64,000 bases of DNA, taken from positions 2,461,501 to 2,525,500 of the forward strand of contig NZ_CP033932.1 of the NCBI RefSeq assembly GCF_003815975.1, read 5' to 3'. The stretch comes from Chryseobacterium bernardetii. GTDB taxonomy: Bacteria; Bacteroidota; Bacteroidia; Flavobacteriales; Weeksellaceae. Shown here in pieces: positions 9,660 through 18,604 of this stretch (positions within the stretch are counted from its first letter, which is position 1; every line of letters begins with the position of its first letter). The notes below the pieces were generated by a model, which was not told the origin of the DNA, ran no database searches, and saw only the letters and a list, made by a program, of their open reading frames with translations. The position numbers and the translations under genes are program-made.

Positions 9660-10490
9660 TTACTCCTCCAGTTGAAATGTGTTCTCATTGACTTTTTCTA
9701 TGTTTAGGTTTAATTGTATTGCGACCCTTTCAAGGAGTTTATCGGCCGTTTCCTCGGGAGCGACGATAGATATTTTAGAATAACTTCTATTTTCAGGGAA
9801 AATAATTTTTATTCCATAGATCTTTTCAATTGTGCTTATGGCTTGTTGTAAATCATAGTCTCTAAATGAGATGCTGACCTTTGACGCTGTTTTTTCTGAG
9901 GTTTCTTTTTTTGTAGGGGTAATCACTGCAACCTTTGTATCTCCGAGATTCGAAAAAGTTTCATTTGGATGAATCACATATGATTCTTTTATCCTTTCAT
10001 TCTGTGTGACCTGAACTTTACCTTCATATAGGTCTATATTTAAGTTTGATCCACTTTGCACAACCTTAAATATCGTTCCCAGTACTTTAGCCTGATAATT
10101 TCCTGCATGGACAATGAAAGGATGAGTTTTTGATTTGCTGACATTAAATATGGCATCACCTTCAAGAAGGACATCTCTGGTATCTGACGGGAACGATTTT
10201 TCGACTGTTAATTTTGCACCTTTGGATAATGTAACTATGGAGCCATCTTTTAAGGTTATGGTCAAAACATTCTGAGTTGCCTGATATACATCTGGAATGT
10301 ATAAAGATCGATACGAAACTATACTACCGATCAGTACCAATATGGCTGCAACCATCAAAGAAGTGAAACGGATCATTTTCCTTTTCTGTTTCTTTAATTC
10401 ATAATCTTTAATACGAGAGGTTAATTTCTCCCATACCTCTTTTGATTCCTGATCCGTAAGGGGCTCAATTTCGTTTTTTTCATTGTTCAT
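9660..10490 (-). CDS. FecR-family anti-sigma factor
   Basis: 276 aa. The N-terminal cytoplasmic ~40 residues bind sigma factor (EPLTDQESKEVWEKLTSR). One TM segment follows at ~42-65 (SLMVAAILVLIGSIVSY). The periplasmic FecR domain (LKDGSIVTLSKGAKLTVEKS, LLEGDAIFNVSKSKTHPF, VLGTIFKV) precedes a C-terminal DUF4974-like domain (VSISFRDYDLQQAISTIEKI). It transmits occupancy of the STN domain of the adjacent SusC to the ECF sigma factor at 10,573. There are 82 bp to that sigma gene upstream and 146 bp to SusC downstream. Confidence 0.9.
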   Translation of the reverse strand: MNNEKNEIEPLTDQESKEVWEKLTSRIKDYELKKQKRKMIRFTSLMVAAILVLIGSIVSYRSLYIPDVYQATQNVLTITLKDGSIVTLSKGAKLTVEKSFPSDTRDVLLEGDAIFNVSKSKTHPFIVHAGNYQAKVLGTIFKVVQSGSNLNIDLYEGKVQVTQNERIKESYVIHPNETFSNLGDTKVAVITPTKKETSEKTASKVSISFRDYDLQQAISTIEKIYGIKIIFPENRSYSKISIVAPEETADKLLERVAIQLNLNIEKVNENTFQLEE

Positions 10491-10572
10491 AGGATGGGCT
10501 TTATTATATATACCTGAGAATAGGCAAAAGTCCTCCCTATAAATAGTAAAAATTAACTATTTTTAACTTAAA

Positions 10573-11097
10573 TTAAGATTTTTTATGATAGTTTCGTAAA
10601 AATGACATTGCCTTATAAACTTGGTTTTCCACGGCTTTTGTCGAAAGATGAAGGTGGTCTGCAATTTTTTCTTGTTTAATGCCATCAAGTTTATTCAGCT
10701 TAAAAATTTGTTTTCTTGCAGTTGGTAGGAGTTCTATACTAAGATGTACAGCATTTAACATTTCTTCTTTTTCTAGCTGTGTTTCTAAGGCATCGGATGA
10801 ATCATCCTGTAATTGAAGATCTGATATTTCTAATAGAAACGGTTGTTTCTTTTTTCGGGAAGCGAAATTAGAGATTTCCTGGTTGCATGTTTTTATGATT
10901 ATGCTTTCAGTATTTGCTGATGTGAGGGATGCTTTATATTTCCATACATGAAAAAAGACGTTCTGCATTATATCGAGTGCGTCATCCCTGTCTTTTACTT
11001 TGGCAATCGCAATATCAAAAACACGTTTGCGATATGTTTCATATATTTTCTGAAACATAATATCATAGCTGTTTTTATTGCGTGAAAATAATGACAT
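10573..11097 (-). CDS. ECF RNA polymerase sigma factor (SusCD-associated type)
   Basis: 174 aa. Region 2 shows AIAKVKDRDDALDIMQNVFF followed by VWKYKASL. Region 4 has a helix-turn-helix, LDGIKQEKIADHLHLSTKAV, then ENQVYKAMSFLR. Length and layout fit the Bacteroidota ECF group that pairs with FecR and SusC. It is first in the minus-strand operon sigma-FecR-SusC-SusD-S9 and presumably drives it. A paralogous system starts at 28,124 in opposite orientation. Confidence 0.9.
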   Translation of the reverse strand: MSLFSRNKNSYDIMFQKIYETYRKRVFDIAIAKVKDRDDALDIMQNVFFHVWKYKASLTSANTESIIIKTCNQEISNFASRKKKQPFLLEISDLQLQDDSSDALETQLEKEEMLNAVHLSIELLPTARKQIFKLNKLDGIKQEKIADHLHLSTKAVENQVYKAMSFLRNYHKKS

Positions 11098-11717
11098 TTA
11101 AGGTTTTTAGGATAATTCGCAGTACACAAATTTACGTATAATTTGTTAAATATGTTTATTTTAGCAATATATTTGCATTGTTGCGATATAAAAATTAAAG
11201 TATATTATGCAAAATTGTAGTATATTTCGTTTATAATTTAATTAAAGATTTTATATCATATTTTAGTGATAATAATTTTCGTTTGTAAAAATATTTATAT
11301 ATTAGCACCCTAATTTTATCGTAAAAAAAAGCGTAAGCTGTCAAAAAGGTTTTGAGAAAACTGCGAAACTTCCAAATAACCTGACTATTGACAGACTTAC
11401 GCCTGTGTCTCAAAATATGGGCATGGGCTAGGTCGTCATTAGGTTATGGGTTCTTCGCAGTACCTCTCAAAGATGGCGTATCTGGTTCCATGCCTTTTGT
11501 ATTTACCCAAGAATACATCAGTGCAAAACCTTAATAATTTAAGTTATTATACGACAGGTTTTGACGTTTTGACAGTTTAATTTCGCTTTTAATTCATTGA
11601 TAATAAATATCTAGGCAGCGTATTTTATTCAAATTTCCGTGAAAATACGGATGTCTAGTTGTTAAAAATAAAATAAATTGCGAAGCCAAAATTAACCTTG
11701 AAAAACACACCTTTGAG
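11098..11717. other. Intergenic region with possible coding remnant
   Basis: 620 bp between divergent operons. It is very AT-rich near the sigma start (11,098-11,340) and presumably holds that promoter. On the plus strand 11,388-11,534 reads as an uninterrupted frame without a start, ending GFFAVPLKDGVSGSMPF then a short tail and TAA. It looks coding in composition and may be the decayed 3' end of a lost gene. An inverted TCCGT/ACGGA pair lies at 11,636-11,651, ahead of the transglutaminase-like gene. No RNA gene recognised. Confidence 0.4.
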
Positions 11718-13217
11718 ATGAGACAAATATTATTATTTAGTTTATTTTTAAGCTATCATTATATATATGGACAGATCCCAAATCTGCCGCAAAAACCAGG
11801 TATTTCTAATCTTTATAGTGTACCAGAAAGTCTTAATAATCAACCTACACATAGATCCGCCTCTCCAAATATTTATTCCAATTCAAATCCTTATAAGAAC
11901 GTTACACCCCGAGACGATCAGGAAGAGATAAATAAAGAGGTTGAACGGCAGATGGCTATGATCAGGGAGGAATCCCATGCGAAAAATTATATGCTTAGTT
12001 CTTTATCTGATCGAAAAGGGACCGATTCTTATTATCGGGCTTATGACAACCTAACGAAGTTTGACCCTGAAAACTACTCCATTACAGATGCTGTTTTTTT
12101 GGTTGAGAATGCATATAACAACAATGACCGGAACTTTCAGGCAGCCTATCAAACGCAGATTCAGAAAGCTACTAACATTATCAGACAGCAGCTCAAGCAA
12201 AATGGAATAGAAGATTCTGATAATGTTGCTAAAAACCTTTCAATATTTAGATACTTTTCACAAGATACAAAGCAGAATGGAAAAGTAGTCCATAAGGCCG
12301 TCAAATATGATTTTGAAGATTATATGGGCACAAAGGATTACAGTAAGATGTTTGTTTCCAAATTGATGAAAACAAATACCGGTCAATGTCATTCTATGCC
12401 GCTACTTTATCTGATATTGGCTGAACAGATCGGTGCCGAGGCTTTTCTTGTTGTGTCACCCAATCATTCTTATATACGTTTCAAGGACGATGATGGGGAA
12501 GATCTCAGCGTGGAGCTGACCAATGGAATGTTTTCCGCAAACTCTTTCGTATTAAACTCCGGCTATATAAAAGCTGAAGCCCTTAAGAATAAGCTTTATA
12601 TGCAAAATATGACGAAAAAGGAAGTCCTTTCACAGACTTACGTTGACCTTGCGAGCGGGTATATCCACAAGTTTGGCTATGATGAGTTCGTAGCTAAAGT
12701 TTTAGGAAAGGCACTGGAGCTCAATCCGAATAATATTAACGCAACCTTATGGAAAAGTAACACAGATCAAATGAGGTTTATGCAGGCATGTAACCGGGTA
12801 AATATTGATCCTGAAAATAAGGAACAGTTGCAAAAGATCAGGAATTATCCTCCACTGGAAAATCAATTTCTGGAAATAAAGGCCGGGTTTGACTATATAG
12901 ACCAGTCCGGTTTTGCACAAATGCCTGCGGAACAGTATGAACAATGGCTTGGCTCTTTAAAGGGCACAGAAAACAAACAAAAAAGTGATGAAATCGCCGA
13001 ACGTATTAAAATATTAAATGCAGAGAAACTTAGAAAGGCGAAGAAACAACCAAAACCATCCCCTCCAAAAAAAGAGAAACCCAAAGATTATAGGATACTT
13101 AGAGAATTATTAACCATTAACGAAAAACAAACAAATTATGAGAAAGTACTTATTTTTTCTGCTGTTGTTCCTGCTAAGTTTTTCCCATGCGCAGGTAAAT
13201 CAGAAGATAAAATCTAA
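11718..13217 (+). CDS. Secreted transglutaminase-like (SirB1/papain-fold) protein linked to Rhs toxin
   Basis: 499 aa. The signal peptide is LFSLFLSYHYIYGQ. The core contains TGQCHSMPLLYLILAEQ, with a candidate catalytic Cys, followed 24 residues later by SPNHSYIRF with a candidate His. This matches transglutaminase-like proteins that also carry TPR-like helices (LGKALELNPNNIN). It is paralogous to the protein at 16,672-17,697, with the same VENAY, DFED, C-x-S-x-P-x-LY and PNHxYI blocks. The last 80 nt overlap the signal peptide of the Rhs-like toxin gene in another frame; the Lys-rich tail may be extended by slippage in an A7 run near 13,066, where one extra A gives an early stop. It probably assists export, maturation or display of the toxin; the role is inferred. 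Confidence 0.6.
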   Translation: MRQILLFSLFLSYHYIYGQIPNLPQKPGISNLYSVPESLNNQPTHRSASPNIYSNSNPYKNVTPRDDQEEINKEVERQMAMIREESHAKNYMLSSLSDRKGTDSYYRAYDNLTKFDPENYSITDAVFLVENAYNNNDRNFQAAYQTQIQKATNIIRQQLKQNGIEDSDNVAKNLSIFRYFSQDTKQNGKVVHKAVKYDFEDYMGTKDYSKMFVSKLMKTNTGQCHSMPLLYLILAEQIGAEAFLVVSPNHSYIRFKDDDGEDLSVELTNGMFSANSFVLNSGYIKAEALKNKLYMQNMTKKEVLSQTYVDLASGYIHKFGYDEFVAKVLGKALELNPNNINATLWKSNTDQMRFMQACNRVNIDPENKEQLQKIRNYPPLENQFLEIKAGFDYIDQSGFAQMPAEQYEQWLGSLKGTENKQKSDEIAERIKILNAEKLRKAKKQPKPSPPKKEKPKDYRILRELLTINEKQTNYEKVLIFSAVVPAKFFPCAGKSEDKI

Positions 13218-14394
13218 TAAAAAAAAGGAATGGGTCAATCCAGTTAGGCTTACGAAGGAGGAAAGATCACGTCCCTATATGGGCGAAGTTCTCAAAACCA
13301 GAGACAGCCTAAGTCCTTCCGAAGCAGAAAGAAGGCGAAAAAACATTGAGGCGGGAAACCCATTCAAAAAGTATGGATACTATCCGAAAGTAGCCACGCT
13401 GAGCAAAGGAAAGTATCTGGAATTTCATGACCAGGATAGTATCGTCACGATTGGATCGGTAAGGTTTAATGTTAAAAAAGGGGAAATCGTTGATTTCATT
13501 GAGATCGATCTTAATGATCCGGACGCACAGCCAATTGGTGATACACATGGCAGGTGGATGAGTCCCGACCCATTGAGTGAGGAGTTTTCAAGTTGGACAC
13601 CTTACAATTATGCGTTTAATAATCCTATTAAAAATATTGATCCTGACGGTAGAGCTGCTTTTGATTGGGTACACAATAGGGAGACAAATAGTATATATTG
13701 GAATAATAATGCAACAAGTCAATCAACCGCTGGTGCCAATGAAACTTATTTAGGAAAGTCCGGTACATACACTACTGAAAATGGATCAACCACCGCATTA
13801 AATGCCAACGGTTCTTATACCAATAATTCTCTTTTGGCCCCATTGGGTGTAATGACCAATCTTGATCCCCTTATTCATGCAGGGGATATGGCACCTGGGT
13901 TAAGTATGGCAGCATTTGGAGATCCTAACGGTCCTACCATAAGCGGTATACCAGATTCAAGAGGAAAAACCGATATTCAAATGCTTGTCTCTGAAAATCC
14001 TTTGGTACAGGAGGCGGCAATAGGTTTATTGACAGGGGGAACTTTCAATGCATTTAGAAGGGCCTTCGCTGTGAAAGAAGGTGTGTCGGCATTAAGTGAG
14101 GCAAGAAGATTAGGGCAGGCCGGAGAAGAAGCTGTTGGAATATCAGGACCGAAGGTTGGTGTAGATATAGGTGGTAAGATGAGATTTCCAGACCGTTTAA
14201 CAGCAACTACATTGGAGGAGGTAAAGAATGTAAAAAGTCAGAGCTTTACACGTCAGTTACGTGACTATCTAAATTATTCTCAATCAACGAATAGAGAAAT
14301 GATATTATATACGAGGCCAAATACTACACTTAGTGGTCCTTTGCGCAAGGCTATTGAAGCAAATCAAATAACTCATAAATTTATACCACAATAA
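13138..14394 (+). CDS. Short Rhs-core polymorphic toxin with Tox-REase-7-like nuclease C-terminus
   Basis: 418 aa with its own signal peptide (FFLLLFLLSFSHAQ). Residues ~137-172 contain the Rhs-associated core motif (GRWMSPDPLSEEFSSWTPYN, then YAFNNPIKNIDPDGR), but the long array of YD repeats that forms the Rhs cocoon is absent. The C-terminal ~95 residues start with GQAGEEAVGI and continue with MRFPDRLT, TLEEVKNVK, TRQLRDYLNYSQ and EMILYTRPNTTL, closely matching the Tox-REase-7 fold (PD-(D/E)xK, catalytic D, E and K visible). Probable role: a secreted nuclease toxin in interbacterial competition. The immunity candidate follows 9 bp downstream. The start overlaps the preceding gene by 80 nt. 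Confidence 0.78.
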   Translation: MRKYLFFLLLFLLSFSHAQVNQKIKSNKKKEWVNPVRLTKEERSRPYMGEVLKTRDSLSPSEAERRRKNIEAGNPFKKYGYYPKVATLSKGKYLEFHDQDSIVTIGSVRFNVKKGEIVDFIEIDLNDPDAQPIGDTHGRWMSPDPLSEEFSSWTPYNYAFNNPIKNIDPDGRAAFDWVHNRETNSIYWNNNATSQSTAGANETYLGKSGTYTTENGSTTALNANGSYTNNSLLAPLGVMTNLDPLIHAGDMAPGLSMAAFGDPNGPTISGIPDSRGKTDIQMLVSENPLVQEAAIGLLTGGTFNAFRRAFAVKEGVSALSEARRLGQAGEEAVGISGPKVGVDIGGKMRFPDRLTATTLEEVKNVKSQSFTRQLRDYLNYSQSTNREMILYTRPNTTLSGPLRKAIEANQITHKFIPQ

Positions 14395-14403
14395 AATTTA
14401 AGT

Positions 14404-14952
14404 ATGAAACCAAATTGGGAACAGATATTCGTTACATTATTACAGAAACCAGTAAAGACAGACGATGAATTTTCTGAAATGCAAAACGCGCGAGTGGAAT
14501 TTGAAAAAGAACTGAATCTTGAAACACAAGCTTTGCTGCAAGAGATCGAATTGAAAGGTGTAAAGGCAAGTAATATATGGGATTTAGTAAATACTAGGTC
14601 GCCATATCCGGAAGTAATTGACATTTTAACAGCGCACCTCACAAAAGATTATCATAACAAAAATAAGGAAGGAATAATTAGAGCACTAGGTGTTAGGGAA
14701 GCAGGGGTAGGTGTTGCTCAGCTTCTACTCAGAGCCTATTGTGATACAAACGATAAAGGAGTTAAGGATGCGATATTACTATCTATTTATAATATTTTAA
14801 AATCAAAAACTGCTAAAAAACTCTCAACAGAACAGGGGAACGAGGAGCCGTTTATGAGTTTATTACGAGTATTTATTGAAAACAGAAAAATTTCCGTGGA
14901 TGATTTTGTTAAAATATTTCATAAAGATATTGAACCACTATTGAAAGAATAA
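14404..14952 (+). CDS. Putative immunity protein for the Rhs-core nuclease toxin
   Basis: 182 aa, no signal peptide, predicted all-helical with HEAT-like repeats (YPEVIDILTAHLTKDY, NKEGIIRALGVREAGVGVAQ, VKDAILLSIYNIL). It begins 9 bp after the toxin stop, the standard position of a cognate immunity gene, and is cytoplasmic as expected against an intracellular nuclease. The immunity call is from position and length, not from a recognised immunity family. Confidence 0.6.
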   Translation: MKPNWEQIFVTLLQKPVKTDDEFSEMQNARVEFEKELNLETQALLQEIELKGVKASNIWDLVNTRSPYPEVIDILTAHLTKDYHNKNKEGIIRALGVREAGVGVAQLLLRAYCDTNDKGVKDAILLSIYNILKSKTAKKLSTEQGNEEPFMSLLRVFIENRKISVDDFVKIFHKDIEPLLKE

Positions 14953-14953
14953 A

Positions 14954-15538
14954 ATGAATATGAAAAGAAAAATAGCGCTCGTTTTGATATGTATGCTTGT
15001 ATTAGTTGTTCTTTTCAGCATAAGTAAAGGTAGTAAAGGTGTAAAATACGATGATTTTAGGTTTATTACTTACGAGCATTCGGGTGAGGGTGTAGAAATT
15101 GGTTCATTTTCAAAAATAGATAAGAAAGGTGTTCTATGGGTGTTTTTAAAACGTTCAAAAGATTCTGCTTATTATAAATATCAACTGTCAGCTAATGAAA
15201 TAGAAAAGCTAAGTATATTCTCATCTAAGAAGTTGGAGGATTTTGTTATTAGAAAACAACTTGATCAAGGTATTGGATATGCTGGTAGTTCTAATTTTTT
15301 AGGACTTAAGTTAGGGAATGATGAGGATAAAATCTGTTTTATCAAGCCTTTTATGGATAAAGATTTTAATGATGCGATGATGATGCTGGAAGATAAAGTT
15401 TTTAAACAAAGTGATTCAAATAAAATTTCTCGATTTAATATCGATTTTGTAAGCATCAAACGAGATATACTTAAACAAGAAAGAATAAATTTTTACCTTC
15501 CTCAGAAACAGCTGCCTCCAAAAATCCTAAAATGGTGA
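14954..15538 (+). CDS. Hypothetical membrane-anchored protein in toxin locus
   Basis: 194 aa. An N-terminal signal anchor (IALVLICMLVLVVLFSI) is followed by a mixed alpha/beta region without a family I recognise. It starts 1 bp after the preceding gene, and its last 7 bases overlap the next gene (ATG at 15,532, stop at 15,536), so it is part of a tight operon. It may be an immunity protein for another toxin or an accessory factor. Confidence 0.5.
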   Translation: MNMKRKIALVLICMLVLVVLFSISKGSKGVKYDDFRFITYEHSGEGVEIGSFSKIDKKGVLWVFLKRSKDSAYYKYQLSANEIEKLSIFSSKKLEDFVIRKQLDQGIGYAGSSNFLGLKLGNDEDKICFIKPFMDKDFNDAMMMLEDKVFKQSDSNKISRFNIDFVSIKRDILKQERINFYLPQKQLPPKILKW

Positions 15539-16305
15539 CGGATAATCATATAACAATTGATGTAAACGATGAATATCTATATAATTTATACAAGGCAAAA
15601 AGCACGATATGGTATTTTGATCATGTAATTGATAATGGATTTGAAGGATATAATTCTATAAAGTTCAAAAATGAAAATGAAGTCTTCGTTTGGTTAGAAA
15701 ATGTAGAAACTGACGGTAAATATTATAAAGGAACTTTAGTTGAAAATGGTCAACCGCACATCATTTCCCGAAATGATGCTGCCGACTGGATGATAATTGA
15801 TAATGAAAGAATGATAGGGGCTTATACCATACGTCATTATTACGATACGCTAACTAGGGATGAACAACTAAGTTTTGAAAATTATTGTGGATGTTGTATT
15901 GATCATGGTAATGATTTTTTTAAGGCGGACCGTTCGACACCTGAAGGTGCACTCATGACACTGGAAAACTTTTATAATGACAGGAATTGGGACGGTATTC
16001 TATCCTGTAAAGATTTTTATTGGGAGGCTGAAAATGTAATGTTGGAGCATGCAATGATTTTCGACCCAAAGACCCGTCTACAGCTGGCAAACGTATTGAA
16101 AGTTTCGTTACAAGAAGATCTTGGAAATAAAGCTTTTCCAAATTTTGAGGCGATTGAACGGGTATTCAATCTTTTAGAAAGAAGAGGAGAGCAGGAACTT
16201 ATTGAAGAAAAGCTCATTTATGCGGATGGATTTGTGACAGTTAATAAATTCTGGGTTGGTTTGACAGAGAATGATGGATGGAAAGTATTAAATCTAGTAG
16301 ACTAA
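15532..16305 (+). CDS. DUF2314-like protein, possible additional immunity gene
   Basis: 257 aa, soluble. Residues ~45-115 match the DUF2314 pattern: EVFVWLENVETDGKYYKGTL, then WMIIDNERMIGAYTIRHYY. The second half has a helical segment (TPEGALMTLENFYNDRNWDG) resembling a domain seen in other Bacteroidota immunity-type proteins. DUF2314 proteins occur in polymorphic-toxin immunity arrays. It overlaps the previous gene by 7 nt. Confidence 0.55.
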   Translation: MVTDNHITIDVNDEYLYNLYKAKSTIWYFDHVIDNGFEGYNSIKFKNENEVFVWLENVETDGKYYKGTLVENGQPHIISRNDAADWMIIDNERMIGAYTIRHYYDTLTRDEQLSFENYCGCCIDHGNDFFKADRSTPEGALMTLENFYNDRNWDGILSCKDFYWEAENVMLEHAMIFDPKTRLQLANVLKVSLQEDLGNKAFPNFEAIERVFNLLERRGEQELIEEKLIYADGFVTVNKFWVGLTENDGWKVLNLVD

Positions 16306-16312
16306 AATTAAA

Positions 16313-16645
16313 ATGCAGGTAACCATGAAATTAAATGAAATTATAAAAGCGATCAGAAGAAATACAATTAATGATTTACTCGGTGAAAAATTTAATGATA
16401 TTGATTATGAGAAAATAATCCTATATGCGGAGTTCACGGTGGGAGTTGATACTATATACAGGTTTTTTAAGTCCAAAAAGGGACTGGGAAAAATAGTCAA
16501 AGATGGTGAAATGACCTACGAACGCCTTTGTTCGCTTAAAGAGCTAAGCTTTTTGATAAATTATTATCTTTCTCAGTATGACCGAAAGACAGATGATATA
16601 CTTGCAATAGATATCATCGATCATTTAGATAATCCAAATTTTTAA
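16313..16645 (+). CDS. Hypothetical small protein in toxin/immunity locus
   Basis: 110 aa, soluble, no family recognised. It contains a run of helices (LNEIIKAIRRNTINDLLGEK, SLKELSFLINYYLSQYDRKT). A second in-frame ATG lies at 16,325. It follows the DUF2314 gene by 7 bp and precedes the second transglutaminase-like gene, so it belongs to the same transcription unit; an immunity role is possible. Confidence 0.45.
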   Translation: MQVTMKLNEIIKAIRRNTINDLLGEKFNDIDYEKIILYAEFTVGVDTIYRFFKSKKGLGKIVKDGEMTYERLCSLKELSFLINYYLSQYDRKTDDILAIDIIDHLDNPNF

Positions 16646-16671
16646 ATTTACCCATTTTGGGGTACCAGATT

Positions 16672-17697
16672 ATGAAACACTTTTATATCTTTTTATCTTT
16701 CTTTTTTGCAGGTCAGATGAAATCGCAGCAAAACCGATTTTATGATGATGCTTATCTGACTATTGATAATATGCTTAACGATAAACAGAAATACAGTTTT
16801 AAAACAGCAGTATTGAATGTAGAAAACGCATATTATCAGGGGAAATTGGATACAACGGAAGTTGACAGGAAAATAAAATTTATGGCTAACTTCTGTAAAA
16901 CTATTGTTCGTAACCGCGATCTGACCTATAATGAAAAAGATAAAGAAACAGTAAGTAAATATGCTGCAATCTTTTCGGTAATTTGCGAAGAAACTCCAAT
17001 TTTAATAGATCAGGACACAATAAAATATAAACCATTTTCCTATGATTTTGAAGACGTTTTCGGGCATAAAGATCTGACAAGCCTTTTTGTATCCAAACTG
17101 GTGAATACCCATAAAGGTAATTGTAATTCGTTACCTTACCTATATAAAATTCTTGCAGAGGAATTAGGTGTGGAAGCTAATCTTGCATTGGCTCCGAATC
17201 ATATTTATATTAAGCACAATATAAAATCCATCGGTTGGTATAATACAGAGCTGACAAGTGGTATCTTTCCACAGGATGCCTGGTTGATGGCGTCGGGATT
17301 TATCCATTTAAACGCTATTGAAAATGGAGTTTATATGAAAGCACTTGACAATCGCGATAGCCTTGGCTTATGTTTGGTTGATCTGGCAAATGCATACAAA
17401 CGAGCATTTCCTGAAAATGATGGAAGTTTTGCCCTAAAGTGCGCAGAAAGGGCATTGCAGGTAAGCCCGTATTTAGTCACAGCTTTATTATTACAGGCGG
17501 AGACCCACAAAGAACAATATCGGAAAATGGAGCATTCTGATCCGAAAGCGAAAGAGCTACTCGCATCTTTAAACAAAGAGTATAAGCGTATCCATCAGAT
17601 CGGGTATAGAAATATGCCAGAAGGAATGTATTTGGAATGGTTAACGTCATTAAAAAGCGAAAGAAAAAAATATGAGGATGTTAGATTGAAAAATTGA
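16672..17697 (+). CDS. Second transglutaminase-like secreted protein (paralogue of 11,718 gene)
   Basis: 341 aa from the ATG at 16,672; an upstream TTG at 16,657 is less likely because the signal peptide (FYIFLSFFFAGQMKSQ) starts at the ATG. It shares with the 499-aa protein the blocks VENAYYQG, YDFEDVFGHKDLTSLFVSKL, GNCNSLPYLYKILAEELG and APNHIYIKH, so the candidate Cys and His are kept. It lacks the Lys-rich C-terminal tail. Together the two paralogues bracket the toxin and immunity genes, suggesting that this protein normally accompanies such toxins and that a cognate toxin once lay beyond it. Confidence 0.6.
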   Translation: MKHFYIFLSFFFAGQMKSQQNRFYDDAYLTIDNMLNDKQKYSFKTAVLNVENAYYQGKLDTTEVDRKIKFMANFCKTIVRNRDLTYNEKDKETVSKYAAIFSVICEETPILIDQDTIKYKPFSYDFEDVFGHKDLTSLFVSKLVNTHKGNCNSLPYLYKILAEELGVEANLALAPNHIYIKHNIKSIGWYNTELTSGIFPQDAWLMASGFIHLNAIENGVYMKALDNRDSLGLCLVDLANAYKRAFPENDGSFALKCAERALQVSPYLVTALLLQAETHKEQYRKMEHSDPKAKELLASLNKEYKRIHQIGYRNMPEGMYLEWLTSLKSERKKYEDVRLKN

Positions 17698-17724
17698 GTT
17701 TCTGAGTAATTTTTGGTTCATGGA

Positions 17725-17757
17725 AAAGTTAGCTAAGACGGTGTTTTAGCTAACTTT
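17725..17757. terminator. Bidirectional intrinsic terminator
   Basis: A 12-bp perfect inverted repeat (AAAGTTAGCTAA / TTAGCTAACTTT) with a 9-base loop lies between the convergent transglutaminase-like gene and the S24 repressor gene. The repressor stop codon at 17,746 is inside the hairpin. Confidence 0.78.
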
Positions 17758-18525
17758 GTTTTTAAGTTCCCGAACTTCCTGCATCAACTTTATAAGCATC
17801 GATTTTACGTCCTCATTTGCAAAGTCAATTATTTCCATTTCCTCACTGGAAAAACTACCTGCATACTGCCAAGCTTCCCAAATATCACTAAAGGGAATAT
17901 GGTAACTATCATAAAATGTATTGTCGGATCTTACGGTTATCGAATTATTGTTTATACTTTCAATTCGTTTAAAGGTAAATCCTGATCGGGTTATAAGCAC
18001 ATGGGTTTTGCCCACTTTAATATCATTTATGCTTTCAACATATCTGCCTACTACATAGGTGCCGTCCTGATAAGGTGGCATTGAATCACCTTCTGCAGGA
18101 AAGGCTCTATATTTTCCATTGTGAAGAAAGGGTAGGGACATCGTTTGGAGATTTTCAATATACTCAGGATCGGAATATCCTGCCAAATAACCCATTGATG
18201 CTTTGTAGGGAATAATCTCAATTTTATTTTCACCTATTGAATCTGTTTTTATGGGCAGTAAAATTCTATTGTCTGGTAGACTGAGCATTTCTTCCAGCTT
18301 ATATTTTCTTAGATCTACAGTCAATAACAGGTCAGTACTGATATGATAATATCGTGAAATTGCTAATAGAACATCTAATGGAGGAGTATATTTCGCTGTC
18401 TCATATTTTGCATATGAATCTCTGGAAATCAGTAATTTCTCAGCAATTTTTTCTTGCGAAAGATTCGGTTCCTGCTTAAGACGTAAATACCTTATGTTAT
18501 CTGCTAGGAGATTGATTGTTGACAT
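17746..18525 (-). CDS. XRE/S24 self-cleaving repressor (LexA/CI-like) of the mutagenesis cassette
   Basis: 259 aa from the ATG at 18,525; the frame is open to 18,699 but the HTH starts right after this Met. The N-terminal XRE helix-turn-helix covers ~6-65 (LSQEKIAEKLLISRDSYAKY). The C-terminal peptidase S24 domain has a likely Ala-Gly cleavage site (~115-116 in GYLAGYSD), nucleophile Ser ~148 (EGDSMPP) and general-base Lys ~186 (FTFKRI). It is divergent from the polymerase pair, with a 17-bp palindrome overlapping its start codon. Expected behaviour, from the family: it represses dinB-dnaE until DNA damage triggers self-cleavage. Confidence 0.85.
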   Translation of the reverse strand: MSTINLLADNIRYLRLKQEPNLSQEKIAEKLLISRDSYAKYETAKYTPPLDVLLAISRYYHISTDLLLTVDLRKYKLEEMLSLPDNRILLPIKTDSIGENKIEIIPYKASMGYLAGYSDPEYIENLQTMSLPFLHNGKYRAFPAEGDSMPPYQDGTYVVGRYVESINDIKVGKTHVLITRSGFTFKRIESINNNSITVRSDNTFYDSYHIPFSDIWEAWQYAGSFSSEEMEIIDFANEDVKSMLIKLMQEVRELKNKVS

Positions 18526-18527
18526 TT

Positions 18528-18544
18528 TGTGATAATTTATCACA
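18528..18544. promoter_or_regulatory. Palindromic operator of S24 repressor
   Basis: Perfect inverted repeat TGTGATA-ATT-TATCACA just upstream of the repressor start, in the divergent intergenic region. A second half-site TGTGATA occurs at 18,562-18,568, closer to the polymerase operon. Such paired sites fit autoregulation plus control of dinB-dnaE; binding by the adjacent repressor is inferred. Confidence 0.6.
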
Positions 18545-18604
18545 GCAAATGTAATGTAAATTGTGATAAAACTTACCAGATTTGCTAAATAATTTAGTAA
18601 CAAA

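Noticed and set aside
11231..11413. 60-codon minus-strand frame upstream of the sigma gene
   Set aside because: Composition follows local AT-richness (Lys, Tyr, Phe, Leu), and no start context or similarity is seen.
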